Positions 47,680 to 57,389 are shown, counted from the stretch's first letter. The stretch: DNA of 64,000 nucleotides from Phyllobacterium zundukense (GCF_002764115.1 NZ_CP017940.1:2144501-2208500); one strand, 5' to 3'. Notes: generated from the sequence alone by a model not told the origin. Numbers and translations: made by a program.

Positions 47680-48717
47680 ATGAACAAACATCCCGCATTT
47701 CAGGCCCGTGCGCCCCGAACCGTCGATGAAATCACGCAAAGCCGTCGGTTGCGGCGTATGCGCAAGGCTGACTGGTCGCGGCGCCTGGTCCAGGAAAACC
47801 AGCTGACGGTCAATGATCTGATCTGGCCGATTTTCCTGTGCGAGGGCACGAACCGGCGTGAAGACATTAGCGCCATGCCGGGCGTCCAGCGCTTTTCTGT
47901 GGATATGGCGGTGCGCGAAGCCGAGCGTGCGGCAAAGCTTGGCATTCCTGCCATTGCCACCTTTGCCAATATCGCCGCCGACCTGCGCGACGAGTCCGGC
48001 TCAGGTATCCTCGATCCGGACAACCTCATCAATCGTGCAACGCGGGCAATCAAGGACGCGGTGCCGGAGATCGGCATGATCACCGACGTTGCGCTTGATC
48101 CGTTCACCAGCCATGGCCATGACGGTATCCTGCGTGATGGCATTATCGTCAATGACGAGACGGTCGAGCAGATCACCAAGGGCGCGGTACTCCAGGCGGC
48201 TGCAGGCGCGGACATCATTGCGCCGTCGGACATGATGGACGGGCGTATTGGCGCAATCCGCGACGCGCTGGACCACAACGGCTTTCAGGATGTCGCGATC
48301 ATGGCCTATGCGACGAAATTCGCCTCGGCTTTCTACGGCCCCTATCGAGAGGCAATTGGTACGTCCGGGCGTCTGAAGGGTGACAAGAAGACCTATTACA
48401 TCGATCCGGCGAATACCGATGAAGCAGTACGTGAGGCCGAACAGGATCTGGCTGAGGGTGCGGATTCGCTCATGGTCAAGCCTGGCCTGCCCTATCTCGA
48501 CATCATCCGCCGGCTGAAGGACACCTTCGCCATGCCGACCTTCGCCTATCAGGTGTCGGGCGAGTACAGCATGATCAAGGCTGCCGGCGCCAACGGCTGG
48601 ATCGATGAAGAACGGGTCATGATGGAGACCCTCCTCGCCTTCAAGCGGGCTGGATGCGACGGCATTCTGACTTATTTTGCTCCGATTGTAGCAGAGCGTT
48701 TGAAAGCCGGCTCCTGA
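47680..48717 (+). CDS. hemB: Delta-aminolevulinic acid dehydratase (porphobilinogen synthase)
   Basis: A 345-residue enzyme joining two aminolevulinate molecules in tetrapyrrole synthesis. The two active-site lysines are in MAYATKFASAFYGP and MVKPGLPYLD. The metal region reads DVALDPFTSHGHDG, with Ala and Asp in place of the zinc Cys residues, so this is the Mg2+-type enzyme of alphaproteobacteria. The frame runs far upstream, opposite the hydrolase gene, but the family start MNKHPAFQ at 47680 is correct. Confidence 0.96.
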   Translation: MNKHPAFQARAPRTVDEITQSRRLRRMRKADWSRRLVQENQLTVNDLIWPIFLCEGTNRREDISAMPGVQRFSVDMAVREAERAAKLGIPAIATFANIAADLRDESGSGILDPDNLINRATRAIKDAVPEIGMITDVALDPFTSHGHDGILRDGIIVNDETVEQITKGAVLQAAAGADIIAPSDMMDGRIGAIRDALDHNGFQDVAIMAYATKFASAFYGPYREAIGTSGRLKGDKKTYYIDPANTDEAVREAEQDLAEGADSLMVKPGLPYLDIIRRLKDTFAMPTFAYQVSGEYSMIKAAGANGWIDEERVMMETLLAFKRAGCDGILTYFAPIVAERLKAGS

Positions 48718-48830
48718 TTAGAATTGCGCTCATATTGGAGCACAAACCGCTCTAGTCTTGATTTATTGTTCTCCAATTCCCAATTTCAGCAGAACGGCAA
48801 TGTGTCCGCCGCTTTGAAACAGGAAATGAA

Positions 48831-49304
48831 ATGAACGCGAAGACCCTTGATGGCGAAATCATCACCAACCGCCTGGATGACTGGCGGATGTATCAGGGCG
48901 TGCGGACGAGCCGTATCTTCGCGTTCCTGATCGACTATGTGATCGTGTTTTTCCTGTGCATTCCGGTCGCGGTCCTGATTGCGATCCTCGGCGTGGCAAC
49001 GCTCGGTCTCGGCTGGATGCTCTACGGCATTATGTTTCCCGTGGTTGCTCTTGCCTATGTCGCGACGACTTTAGGCGGCCCGCGCCAGGCGACCAAGGGC
49101 ATGCAGATGATGGGCCTGAAACTGGAGCGGCTCGACGGTCAGAAGGTTGACGGCCTGCTTGCTGTCGTTCACACGATCCTCTTCTGGGGCCTGAATGTCG
49201 TGCTGACACCACTCATCCTGCTGGCAACACTGTTTCTCGATCGCAAACGGACTGTCCATGACCTGCTTCTGGGCACCGTGGTGGTCCGTGCCTACACCAA
49301 TTAA
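48831..49304 (+). CDS. RDD-family membrane protein
   Basis: A 157-residue protein with three membrane helices and the Arg/Asp signature of the family (RTSRIFAFLIDYVIVF, then GGPRQATKGMQMMGLKLERLDG). Function unknown; some members act in ion exchange. It is followed by a hairpin terminator at 49311. Its position between hemB and bpt is the common rhizobial order. Confidence 0.9.
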   Translation: MNAKTLDGEIITNRLDDWRMYQGVRTSRIFAFLIDYVIVFFLCIPVAVLIAILGVATLGLGWMLYGIMFPVVALAYVATTLGGPRQATKGMQMMGLKLERLDGQKVDGLLAVVHTILFWGLNVVLTPLILLATLFLDRKRTVHDLLLGTVVVRAYTN

Positions 49305-49310
49305 TCCCAA

Positions 49311-49335
49311 GGGCTCCTGATCTGGAGCCCTCCTT
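49311..49335 (+). terminator. Hairpin terminator of the RDD gene
   Basis: GGGCTCC/GGAGCCC with a 6-nt loop, then TCCTTCATT, a weak T-run. Confidence 0.65.
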
Positions 49336-49350
49336 CATTCGGCTATCATC

Positions 49351-49770
49351 ATGATGAATTTACGATCCTTTGCGCTCGTTCTCGCGGCGCTTGCATTCTA
49401 TGGATTTGGTGTTGCGAACGGGATCGCCGCATCGCCAGCCGGTCGCTTTTGCGGCGAGATGATCTCCAGTGGCGATTACCAGGACGTCGAGACCCTTCTC
49501 AACGTGGATAGGGACGGCCGGATAGCCGGACGCTATGAGCTCGATGAGCCGGATGGCCGTGTGGAGGGGACGCTGACAGAGAAGGACAGCGCCGGAACAT
49601 CGAGAACACTGGTGTGGACGGATAAGTATGGCACCGGACTGCTCGAACTTAAATTCTCGGATGATTATAAAGGATTCAAGGGCCGCTGGGGTGGTTCGAA
49701 CAATGGCCGGTTCGAAGCTCCCAGCCATTCCTGGAATGGGTCCATCTGCACTGGTCTTTCAGACAGATAA
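49351..49770 (+). CDS. Small exported protein of unknown function
   Basis: A 139-residue protein with a signal peptide (cleavage near GIAASPA) and a mature part of about 110 residues rich in beta-type sequence and Gly/Asp (VDRDGRIAGRYELDEPDGRVEGTLTE, then FSDDYKGFKGRWGGSN). Two Cys residues (one in FCGEM, one near the end in ICTG) could form a disulfide. No family recognised. ATG codons at 49351 and 49354 are both possible. Confidence 0.7.
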   Translation: MMNLRSFALVLAALAFYGFGVANGIAASPAGRFCGEMISSGDYQDVETLLNVDRDGRIAGRYELDEPDGRVEGTLTEKDSAGTSRTLVWTDKYGTGLLELKFSDDYKGFKGRWGGSNNGRFEAPSHSWNGSICTGLSDR

Positions 49771-49813
49771 TATCTCACCGGAGACATTCACAGCTGAATA
49801 CAATATAATTGAA

Positions 49814-49843
49814 TTGACGTTTGAGACGGTCGTACGATTCTAT
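49814..49843 (+). promoter_or_regulatory. Possible promoter of bpt
   Basis: TTGACG (49814-49819), 18 bases, TTCTAT (49838-49843). It lies 30 bp before the bpt start. Confidence 0.4.
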
Positions 49844-49872
49844 AGGCATTGCAGACCGTTCCAGGACAATGA

Positions 49873-50619
49873 ATGACGCATCAACCGCAGCAGTCACCGC
49901 AGTTTTTCCTGACAGCACCTTCGCCCTGTCCCTATCTGGAGGGCCAGCTTGAGCGCAAGGTCTTCACGCATCTGGTTGGTGGCCGTGCCAGTGAACTCAA
50001 TGACCTCCTGACACAGGGCGGCTTTCGCCGTTCGCAGAACATTGCCTACCGTCCGGCCTGTGAAAACTGCAGGGCCTGCGTATCGGTGCGTATCCTTGCC
50101 GGCGAATTCAAGCAGGATAAATCCATGCGCCGCGTCTGGAACCGGAACAGGGACCTGATCGGCAATATCCATCACGCTGAACCTTCGACCGAACAATATT
50201 CCCTGTTCCGGCACTATCTCGATGCCCGCCATAACAAAGGCGGCATGTCGGAAATGACGGTGCTCGACTATGCCATGATGGTCGAGGACACCCATGTGCC
50301 AACCCAGATCATCGAATACCGGCGGCGCGGACCGGATTCCTTCATCACCAAGAAAGGCGAAGGGGAACTCATCGCCGTAGCATTGACGGATATGATGGGG
50401 GATGGGCTGTCGATGGTCTATTCGTTCTTCAATCCGGAGCATGCGAGCCGCTCGCTCGGTACCTTCATGATCCTGGACCATATCCAGCGTGCCGCCGCCG
50501 CCGGCCTGCCGCATGTCTATCTCGGCTATTGGGTCGAAGGCTCGCGCAAGATGCAATACAAGATCCGCTACAAGCCACAGGAACATCTCGGCCCTAAAGG
50601 CTGGGAACGACAGGATTAA
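49873..50619 (+). CDS. bpt: Aspartate/glutamate leucyltransferase
   Basis: A 248-residue enzyme of the bacterial N-end rule that moves leucine from tRNA onto proteins starting with Asp or Glu, marking them for ClpS-ClpAP. It belongs to the ATE1-like family. Seen: [17 protein letters not shown], the Cys-rich [30 protein letters not shown] and [17 protein letters not shown]. The length is normal. It lies downstream of hemB and the RDD gene. Confidence 0.95.
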   Translation: MTHQPQQSPQFFLTAPSPCPYLEGQLERKVFTHLVGGRASELNDLLTQGGFRRSQNIAYRPACENCRACVSVRILAGEFKQDKSMRRVWNRNRDLIGNIHHAEPSTEQYSLFRHYLDARHNKGGMSEMTVLDYAMMVEDTHVPTQIIEYRRRGPDSFITKKGEGELIAVALTDMMGDGLSMVYSFFNPEHASRSLGTFMILDHIQRAAAAGLPHVYLGYWVEGSRKMQYKIRYKPQEHLGPKGWERQD

Positions 50620-50702
50620 AATCCCGGCTTCAGGTCCCTGGACGAAGATATAAACTCCCGCTAGACCACGCGGCATAATCAAAAAAACGCCGGAAACGCC
50701 GC

Positions 50703-51587
50703 ATGTCGCAATTACAGCTCGACCACCACAAGGGCCTGCTCATCACCGGGATTGGCGGGCTTGTGCTTACCGCAGACATTCCACTGCTCCGGCTTGGCCA
50801 GGGAGAAACCTGGTCGACCTTGCTGTTGCGCAGCGTCACCACCTTTGTCGCGGCCTTGATCATATGGGCGGTCTGGAGCCTTGTGACAGGCAAGTTGCGT
50901 CCCGTCGTTCCGGGCCGTGTCGGCCTCGTTGTTGCCGCGCTCTACGGCCTCACCTCGATTACCTTCATGATCGCAGTCTACAACACGAAAACAGCCAACC
51001 TCGTATTCATCCTGGCGTTCAACACGGTGTTCTCGGCGCTGCTTTCATGGATTTTCCTGAAGGAACGGCCAAAGACTGTCACTTTCGTCGCCATGTTTTT
51101 CATGCTGATTGGCGTCGGGATCATAGTGCGCGAAGGGCTCGCCTCCGGCCATATATTCGGAGATCTGGTGGCACTGCTCTCCACCTTCATTCTCTCGTTG
51201 GCGATCACGGTCAGCCGTTCGTCAGGCAAGGACATGGGGTTTGCCGCGATCATCGGCACAGCGCTGCCAATGCTGGTGGCGGCTTTCATGGTATCGCAGA
51301 ACGGCTATGCCGTTGCGGTGCCCGGGTGGATCATTTTTAATGGCGCGGTTGTTACAACCCTTGCGTTCCTCTGCCTGGCAACTGGTCCGAAGTTCATTTC
51401 CGGACCGGAGGTGGCGATGTTCTACCTGCTGGAGACCGTATGGCTGGTCTTTTCAGAACGGCCAAGCAACCCAACTCTGGTTGGCGGCGTGATCATCATC
51501 ACCGCACTGGTCTGCCACTCGCTCTGGCAAATGTATCATGTGCGCAAACAGGCGCGAACGGCGGCATTACTCCGCCATCCGATCTAA
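50703..51587 (+). CDS. EamA/DMT-family transporter
   Basis: A 294-residue membrane protein with ten helices in two EamA repeats (about 15-145 and 155-285). The substrate is unknown; members export amino acids or metabolites. It ends 6 bp before the convergent RND gene. No strong Shine-Dalgarno is seen at the ATG. Confidence 0.87.
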   Translation: MSQLQLDHHKGLLITGIGGLVLTADIPLLRLGQGETWSTLLLRSVTTFVAALIIWAVWSLVTGKLRPVVPGRVGLVVAALYGLTSITFMIAVYNTKTANLVFILAFNTVFSALLSWIFLKERPKTVTFVAMFFMLIGVGIIVREGLASGHIFGDLVALLSTFILSLAITVSRSSGKDMGFAAIIGTALPMLVAAFMVSQNGYAVAVPGWIIFNGAVVTTLAFLCLATGPKFISGPEVAMFYLLETVWLVFSERPSNPTLVGGVIIITALVCHSLWQMYHVRKQARTAALLRHPI

Positions 51588-51593
51588 CGCCCC

Positions 51594-54500
51594 CTATTCA
51601 GCCGCTTCTGCGATAACACGACCCGAAGGATGAACCGGAACCGACCGCGTGCCGGGCCTTGGCGTTGCTTCTGCCTCGTCCGGAATATTCGGCCGGAATG
51701 ACCAGCGAAATGCGCGGGCCATCCAGTGGCTGACGTCGTCCATAATCGTATAGAAGGACGGAACGAAAACCAGCGACAGGACGGTCGAGATCAGCAGGCC
51801 GCCAATCACTGCAATGGCCATTGGTGCGCGGAATTCGCCGCCATCGCCGAAAGCCATGGCCGCAGGCAACATGCCGGCCGACATGGCGATGGTCGTCATG
51901 ACGATCGGGCGGACACGCTTGCGGCCCGCATCGATAATGGCCTCGTTGCGCGGTATGCCATGTTTCACTTCTTCAAGGGCAAAATCGACGAGCATGATGG
52001 CGTTCTTCGTAACAATGCCCATCAGCATCAAAATACCAATGACCACCGCCATCGAGACGGAATTGTTGGTCAGCAGAAGCGCAACCGCAACACCGGCAAT
52101 CGAAAGCGGCAGCGACATCAGGATCGTGAAGGCGTGGAAGATGCTGCCGAACAACAGGATCAGAACGACAAAAACCAGCATGAGCCCCATGATCATGGCG
52201 TCACGGAAGCCGGCAAAGACTTCGCCCATGACTTCCGCATCGCCTGTTTCCTGGATGCGCACGCCATCCGGCATGGATGTCGCCTGCGGCAGGTTCTTGA
52301 CGATCGAGAGCCCCTCGCCGATCTCCTTGCCGCCCGCCATATTGGCACCGACAACGATGCGGCGTTCGCGATTGAAGCGCTCGATCGAGGATGGTCCCTG
52401 CCCGAAACTGATCTCGGCAATTGATTCCAGCGGCACCACGACACCCGACGGCGTCGTTACGGTCAGCGTGCTGAGAATTGACAGATCGCGGCGAGATTCT
52501 TCGGTCAATTGAACGCGGATCGGTATCTGGCGATCGCCGACCGTGTATTTGGCAAGGTTCGGGTCGAGATCGCCCTGCGTCGCAACACGCAGCGCGTCCG
52601 ACAGTGCTGTGGTAGAAATACCCAGTTCCGCCAGCTTGTCCATGCGCGGCGTTACAATGATTTCGGGCCGGTCAAGTGCGGCGGTCGAGGAAACCGCCTG
52701 GAAGCTGCCGGTTGCCGTCATGGCGCTCTGGAGCAAGCGCGCCTGTTCGTTCACCTTCTCGCCATTGCTGCCAATGACGCCGACGGCGAACTCGCGCTCA
52801 CCCCGATCATTGACGAAATTCGCACGCAAATCAGGCACTTCGGAGAGCTTGTTGAAGATATCGACCTCGACCTGCTTTTGCGTCCGATCGCGCTCGCTCT
52901 TGTGACTGAGCTTGACAATCATAGTTGCACGACGCGTGTCGAGCGAACCAGTCGGCGAAGCGCCGCCAGTAATGTAGGTCTGCTGCACTTCCGGAATTTC
53001 GCGAACCAGCGATGCAGCCTGATCGGTCACACGTCGTGTTTCCTCGATCGGTGCGCCTGGCGGCAGCTCGAGGCTGACGGCAACGCGTGCCTCATCCTGC
53101 GGCGGCACGAAACCGGAGGGGAGGAAACCCATCGCCCAGATGGCGATGGCAAATATGGCCACGCCGCTGATCAGCGTCAGCCAGCGATAACGTAAGGTAA
53201 CAGTGAGGAAACGCGTATAGGCTTTGATCCAGCCCATCTCTTCCTCGCCATGATGCAAGCTTTTGCCATCGCGCAGGAGGTAGGCCGTCATCATCGGCGT
53301 TATCAGGCGGGCGACGAGCAATGAGAAGAAGACAGCCACGGCCACCGTCAGGCCGAATTGCTTGAAATATTGCCCGGCGATACCGCTCATGAAGCTGACC
53401 GGTGCGAATACCGCGATGATGGTCACGGAGATGGCGATGACGGCAAGGCCAATTTCGTCGGCGGCCTCCAATGAAGCCCGGTATGGCGATTTGCCCGACC
53501 GCATATGCCGGACAATGTTCTCGATCTCCACAATCGCGTCATCCACCAGGATACCGGTCACCAGTGTGATACCGAGCAGGCTGATCAGATTAAGCGAGAA
53601 ACCCAGCATATCGATCGCCCAGAAAGTCGGGATAGCCGAGAGCGGCAATGCGACCGCCGCGATGAGGGTAGCGCGAATATTGCGCAGGAACAGGAAGACC
53701 ACGACGATCGACAGCAGCGCGCCTTCAACAAGCGAACTCATGGCGGACTCGTAATTGCCATAGGTGTAATTCACTGAATTATCGATGATATTGAAGCGTG
53801 CATCGGGATATTTCTGCTGCAGCTGGTCCATGCGCGCCTGCACCAGCGCGTAGACATCGGCGTCGCTGGCACCTTTGGCACGAAACACGCCGAGCGATAC
53901 GACGGTCTGGTTGTTCACGCGGGCAAAGGATTTTGGCTCTTCATAGGCATCGCTGATCGTTCCAAGCGCATCAAGCCGCACCGAGCGCCCCCCGGCCAGG
54001 GGTATTTCCACCGCCCGCAGATCGTCGAGCGTGCGCGATGCGCCGAGCGTGCGGATTGTCTGCTGGGTGCTGCCGAGATCGCCGCGTCCACCGGTCAGGT
54101 CGGCATTCATCGACTTCAGCGCGCGATTGACATCGGCAGCCGTCACGCCGAGCGCGGTCAAGCGGTCCGGATCCAGCGAGACGCGGATTTCACGCGTGAC
54201 GCCCCCATAGCGCTCGACGCGGCCAACGCCCTTCAGGCCCTGAATATCGCGCAGGATCTTGTCGTCTACGAACCAGGAAAGCTCTTCTGACGTCATGGTC
54301 GGCGCCGAAACGCCATAGGTCAGGATCGCCGAACCTTCGACGTCGACCGAATTGATGATCGGCTCCTTGATCGTCGCCGGAAGATCGTCGCGGATACGCG
54401 ACACTGCGTCCTTGACGTCGTTAAGCGCCTTTTGCGTATCCACCTCCAGGCGGAATTCCACCAGCGTTGTCGAGTTGCCTTCAGTCAGATTGGTGGTGAC

Positions 54501-54743
54501 GTTCTTGACGCCGGTGATATTGGCCACCGAGTCCTCGACGCGCTTGGCGATCTGCGTTTCGAGCTCGGTCGGCGCGACGCCGGGATCGGTAACCGAGACA
54601 GAGATCAGCGGCACGTCGATATTGGGAAAGCGCGTGATTGGCAGCTTGGCAAAGGCCATGAGGCCGAGTACGACCAGCACGACAAAAAGCAGGATCGACG
54701 GAACCGGGTTGCGGATCGACCAGGCAGAAATGTTCCAGTTCAT
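51594..54743 (-). CDS. RND-family efflux permease (AcrB/HAE1 type)
   Basis: A 1049-residue inner-membrane pump with twelve helices and two large periplasmic loops (about 35-330 and 555-860). The proton-relay Asp pair is in GILVDDAIVEIEN in helix 4. It exports drugs or other hydrophobic compounds using the proton gradient. The start overlaps the stop of the adaptor gene (ATGA). The outer-membrane channel is not in this operon and must be supplied from elsewhere. Confidence 0.95.
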   Translation of the reverse strand: MNWNISAWSIRNPVPSILLFVVLVVLGLMAFAKLPITRFPNIDVPLISVSVTDPGVAPTELETQIAKRVEDSVANITGVKNVTTNLTEGNSTTLVEFRLEVDTQKALNDVKDAVSRIRDDLPATIKEPIINSVDVEGSAILTYGVSAPTMTSEELSWFVDDKILRDIQGLKGVGRVERYGGVTREIRVSLDPDRLTALGVTAADVNRALKSMNADLTGGRGDLGSTQQTIRTLGASRTLDDLRAVEIPLAGGRSVRLDALGTISDAYEEPKSFARVNNQTVVSLGVFRAKGASDADVYALVQARMDQLQQKYPDARFNIIDNSVNYTYGNYESAMSSLVEGALLSIVVVFLFLRNIRATLIAAVALPLSAIPTFWAIDMLGFSLNLISLLGITLVTGILVDDAIVEIENIVRHMRSGKSPYRASLEAADEIGLAVIAISVTIIAVFAPVSFMSGIAGQYFKQFGLTVAVAVFFSLLVARLITPMMTAYLLRDGKSLHHGEEEMGWIKAYTRFLTVTLRYRWLTLISGVAIFAIAIWAMGFLPSGFVPPQDEARVAVSLELPPGAPIEETRRVTDQAASLVREIPEVQQTYITGGASPTGSLDTRRATMIVKLSHKSERDRTQKQVEVDIFNKLSEVPDLRANFVNDRGEREFAVGVIGSNGEKVNEQARLLQSAMTATGSFQAVSSTAALDRPEIIVTPRMDKLAELGISTTALSDALRVATQGDLDPNLAKYTVGDRQIPIRVQLTEESRRDLSILSTLTVTTPSGVVVPLESIAEISFGQGPSSIERFNRERRIVVGANMAGGKEIGEGLSIVKNLPQATSMPDGVRIQETGDAEVMGEVFAGFRDAMIMGLMLVFVVLILLFGSIFHAFTILMSLPLSIAGVAVALLLTNNSVSMAVVIGILMLMGIVTKNAIMLVDFALEEVKHGIPRNEAIIDAGRKRVRPIVMTTIAMSAGMLPAAMAFGDGGEFRAPMAIAVIGGLLISTVLSLVFVPSFYTIMDDVSHWMARAFRWSFRPNIPDEAEATPRPGTRSVPVHPSGRVIAEAAE

Positions 54744-55948
54744 TGGACCGCCCCTGTCGTCTCATCGGTCACGCGAACCGGCGTGACGCGGTCGCCATTG
54801 GCAACGAAGGTTCCGGCGCGGGCGACGACATCCTCGCCTTCGGCCAATCCTTTCAGCACTTCCACTGCACGGTCGTTGCGGATGCCGAGTTCAATTTTGC
54901 GGCTCTCGACGACGCCATCCTTTACCACCTGCACCAGTGCAGAACGGCCATGGTAGACAACGGCGGAAAGCGGAACACTGATCCCGTCGCGGCGCGTGAG
55001 TTCAATGACTGCGCGGGCAAAATTGCCGGGCCGGATCGCGGGATTCCTGTCGAGCGCGATCTTGACCGAGCCGAGACGCGAGCTCGCGGTGATCTCTGGC
55101 GATATGAGCCGAACGCGACCGGCAACGGGTTCATCCATACCGGAAACCCGAACGGCCACGGGCATGTTTTCTTTCAGCCGGGGCAGATCGATTTCCGGGA
55201 TGTTGGCGGCGAGTTCAAAATCCTGATCACGCGCGATACGGAACAGCGGACCGGCATTGAACGAGACGATACCGCCCAGAAGCGCGTTGCGGCTCAGGAC
55301 AACACCGCTGGCCGGTGCCTTCACGTCGGCTTTTTCCAGGCGTAGCAGCACATCGCGCTTTTGCGCGGCAACGAGCTGCAATTGCGACTTGGTGGCGACC
55401 AGCGCCTGCCGGGCCGTATTGAGCCGGGCATTGGCGCTGTCATGCGCGTTGGTGGCGTTGTCGAGTTCCATTTTTGAATTGATGCCCTTGGCCGACAGTG
55501 CCCGCGCCCGGTCGAGCGCTTCCTGCGCCTGGCGGACAGCAATTTCCGCATCGACGATCTGCGCCTCGGACTGGGCGATGGACGCATCCGCCTGAGCGCG
55601 CTGCGCTTCGATCTGGGCCAGCTGGATTTCCAGCGATGATTTGTCGAGCCGGGCGAGGATATCGCCCTCCTTGACCACGTCGCCCTGATCGGCATTGAGC
55701 TCCAGAACAAGCAAGCCCGCGACATCGGTGCCGACAGCAACCTCCTGGCGGGGCACGATGGTGCCGGTGACGGTGATCGTCGCCACCATTTCGGTCTTGC
55801 TCGCAGGCGTGACGTTGATGACCGGCGCCTTGGCTTCCTGGATTGCCGCCACCGCTTTCTCCTCGGCAAATCCACTGGCACTCATGGACGACGAGAAACC
55901 CAAGGCGAGAGCCAGAGGAAGCAGTATTTTCTTGCTATAGTGCGTCAT
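54740..55948 (-). CDS. RND efflux periplasmic adaptor protein
   Basis: A 402-residue adaptor. A signal sequence (THYSKKILLPLALALG, cleaved near SGFAEE) is followed by a lipoyl half, an Ala-rich helical hairpin of about 90 residues (about 95-190), a second lipoyl half with VKAPASGVVLSRNALLGG, and beta-barrel and membrane-proximal domains. No lipobox Cys is seen. An ATG at 55978, which abuts the regulator stop, is in frame; the start at 55948 gives the normal signal peptide. It bridges the permease and an outer-membrane channel. Confidence 0.92.
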   Translation of the reverse strand: MTHYSKKILLPLALALGFSSSMSASGFAEEKAVAAIQEAKAPVINVTPASKTEMVATITVTGTIVPRQEVAVGTDVAGLLVLELNADQGDVVKEGDILARLDKSSLEIQLAQIEAQRAQADASIAQSEAQIVDAEIAVRQAQEALDRARALSAKGINSKMELDNATNAHDSANARLNTARQALVATKSQLQLVAAQKRDVLLRLEKADVKAPASGVVLSRNALLGGIVSFNAGPLFRIARDQDFELAANIPEIDLPRLKENMPVAVRVSGMDEPVAGRVRLISPEITASSRLGSVKIALDRNPAIRPGNFARAVIELTRRDGISVPLSAVVYHGRSALVQVVKDGVVESRKIELGIRNDRAVEVLKGLAEGEDVVARAGTFVANGDRVTPVRVTDETTGAVQ

Positions 55949-55978
55949 TGGATAATCCGGGGGTGAGAGCAGTATCAT

Positions 55979-56698
55979 TCATTTGTCTTGGTTGTTCGTC
56001 GGGCGCAGCATGGCCACGGCGAGCGCCCGGAACACCGGTTCCAGCGCTTCGACCGGGACGCCGAGAGACGGGAAATTCCGCATGATGATCCCCTCGCCCA
56101 TCGCCGCCAGCGTTGCCACGAGCAGTTCCATATCAGTGACGGGATCGATCTCGCCGCGCTCCTTGGCTGCGGTGAACGCTGTCAGAAGCTTCTCGCGCAT
56201 CAGACCTTCATGAAGCTCGCAGATAGCGGCAACGCCCTCGTTGCGCATGGCTTCGGCGCGGACTTCAACGAAAAGGCGGGCGCTGGAATCCCGCGGGCCC
56301 GGCCCGGTCGTGTTCAGCGACATTTTCCGCACATGGTCGATACCGACCTGCGTTACGGCGTCGATGATATTCCTGGAGGTCAACATCCGGTCAAGGATTT
56401 CAGCGCTTTCCTGGCGGTGCGCCGCTGAAATCTTCTCGATGATCGCCTCTTTAGACGGGAAATAGCGATAGAGCGCACCAGGACTCATGCCAGCTTCGGA
56501 GCAGATCTCATTCATCGAAGCGCCGCGAAATCCAGAACGGATGAAGCAGGTCATCGCCGCATTGAGGATGCGCTCTTCCTGCGCTTCGCGATTGCGTGCG
56601 CGTTTTCCGAACAGTTTTGCGACGAAACAATGCGACGCACCATCCGATTCATCGTCGGAGAGGTTCGCTGCCTGTTTCGGAAGCACATGATCAACCAT
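55979..56698 (-). CDS. TetR-family regulator of the RND efflux operon
   Basis: A 239-residue repressor-type protein. A polar N-terminal extension of about 35 residues precedes the helix-turn-helix domain (ILNAAMTCFIRSGFRGASMNEICSEAGMSPGALYRYFPSKEAII). The rest is the helical ligand-binding domain. The start chosen is the ATG at 56698; the frame extends to 56737. It is the first gene of the operon with the adaptor and permease, and its promoter carries two perfect palindromes, so it likely represses its own operon. Confidence 0.92.
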   Translation of the reverse strand: MVDHVLPKQAANLSDDESDGASHCFVAKLFGKRARNREAQEERILNAAMTCFIRSGFRGASMNEICSEAGMSPGALYRYFPSKEAIIEKISAAHRQESAEILDRMLTSRNIIDAVTQVGIDHVRKMSLNTTGPGPRDSSARLFVEVRAEAMRNEGVAAICELHEGLMREKLLTAFTAAKERGEIDPVTDMELLVATLAAMGEGIIMRNFPSLGVPVEALEPVFRALAVAMLRPTNNQDK

Positions 56699-56716
56699 AA
56701 GGGCCCAAATTAAAAA

Positions 56717-56734
56717 AGAGAGAACGTTCTCTCT
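56717..56734. promoter_or_regulatory. Palindromic operator 1 of the TetR-RND operon
   Basis: AGAGAGAACGTTCTCTCT is a perfect 18-bp palindrome located just downstream of the -10 element. It overlaps the predicted transcription start. Confidence 0.7.
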
Positions 56735-56763
56735 CATTTACGGCAAAGCTCAAACGCAGTCAA
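56735..56763 (-). promoter_or_regulatory. Promoter of the TetR-RND operon
   Basis: On the minus strand: TTGACT (56763-56758), 17 bases, TAAATG (56740-56735). It is bracketed by the two palindromes. Confidence 0.65.
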
Positions 56764-56764
56764 T

Positions 56765-56784
56765 ACGAGAATGATCATTCTCGT
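56765..56784. promoter_or_regulatory. Palindromic operator 2 of the TetR-RND operon
   Basis: ACGAGAATGATCATTCTCGT is a perfect 20-bp palindrome directly upstream of the -35. It shares the GAGAA/TTCTC arms with operator 1 but with a longer centre (6 instead of 2 bp). Confidence 0.65.
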
Positions 56785-56805
56785 TTCATCTGGCGGAAAG
56801 CTTGA

Positions 56806-57099
56806 CTATGCAGGCGATGCGAGACGGGATAGGCCGCGCGTAATTTCATCGGCCTTCTTACGCACTTGTGCAACGTCATAGGCGGACTGCATGCTTAACC
56901 AGTGATCAGCCGAGCCGCCGATGACATACTCCAAGCGAAGGGCCATTTCCGCTGAAACGGCACTTTGGCCAGATAGAACGCGATAAAGTTGCGATCTCGT
57001 GACACCCAATGCCTGAGCGACAGCGCTAACAGGAAGATTGAGCGCTTCGATGTCATCTTTTAGGAGTGCGCCCGGATGAGGCGGATTTTTCATAGCCAT
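56806..57099 (-). CDS. higA: HigA-type antitoxin
   Basis: A 97-residue protein with a helix-turn-helix (NLPVSAVAQALGVTRSQLYRVLSGQSAVSAEMALRLEYVIGG), preceded by HPGALLKDDIEAL, the usual HigA/VapI start. It neutralises the toxin encoded 11 bp upstream and probably binds their promoter. It is second in the operon, the toxin-first order typical of higBA. Confidence 0.92.
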   Translation of the reverse strand: MAMKNPPHPGALLKDDIEALNLPVSAVAQALGVTRSQLYRVLSGQSAVSAEMALRLEYVIGGSADHWLSMQSAYDVAQVRKKADEITRGLSRLASPA

Positions 57100-57110
57100 A
57101 TTTGCGACCC

Positions 57111-57389
57111 CTAGTGGTAGTCTTCAAAATCAACGTCGAAGGCATTTCCATCCGACATCGAGAAAGTGATGCGCCAGTTAGCCCGCACGGTTACAGCCCA
57201 TTTTCCTTGGCGCTTACCCTTCAGAGGGTGCAGTCGCAAGGATGGCCGGTCCAGATCTTGAGGACTTCCGGCAGAATCCAGTGCCGCTAGTATCGCCGCA
57301 ATCCTTGGGACCATATCCTGGGGCAGTCGACTTCCATCGTCCTGCTCATAAAGGCGTTTCAATGCGCGATGACCAAACGATTTTATCAT
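57111..57389 (-). CDS. higB: HigB/RelE-family toxin
   Basis: A 92-residue mRNA-cleaving toxin of the RelE fold. Seen: MIKSFGHRALKRLYEQDD at the N-terminus, then LRLHPLKGKRQGKWAVTVRANWRITF with basic residues in place for RNA cleavage, and a short acidic end. The frame runs 26 codons upstream, but the ATG at 57389 behind GGGAC matches the family. It is part of the HigBA pair. Confidence 0.93.
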   Translation of the reverse strand: MIKSFGHRALKRLYEQDDGSRLPQDMVPRIAAILAALDSAGSPQDLDRPSLRLHPLKGKRQGKWAVTVRANWRITFSMSDGNAFDVDFEDYH

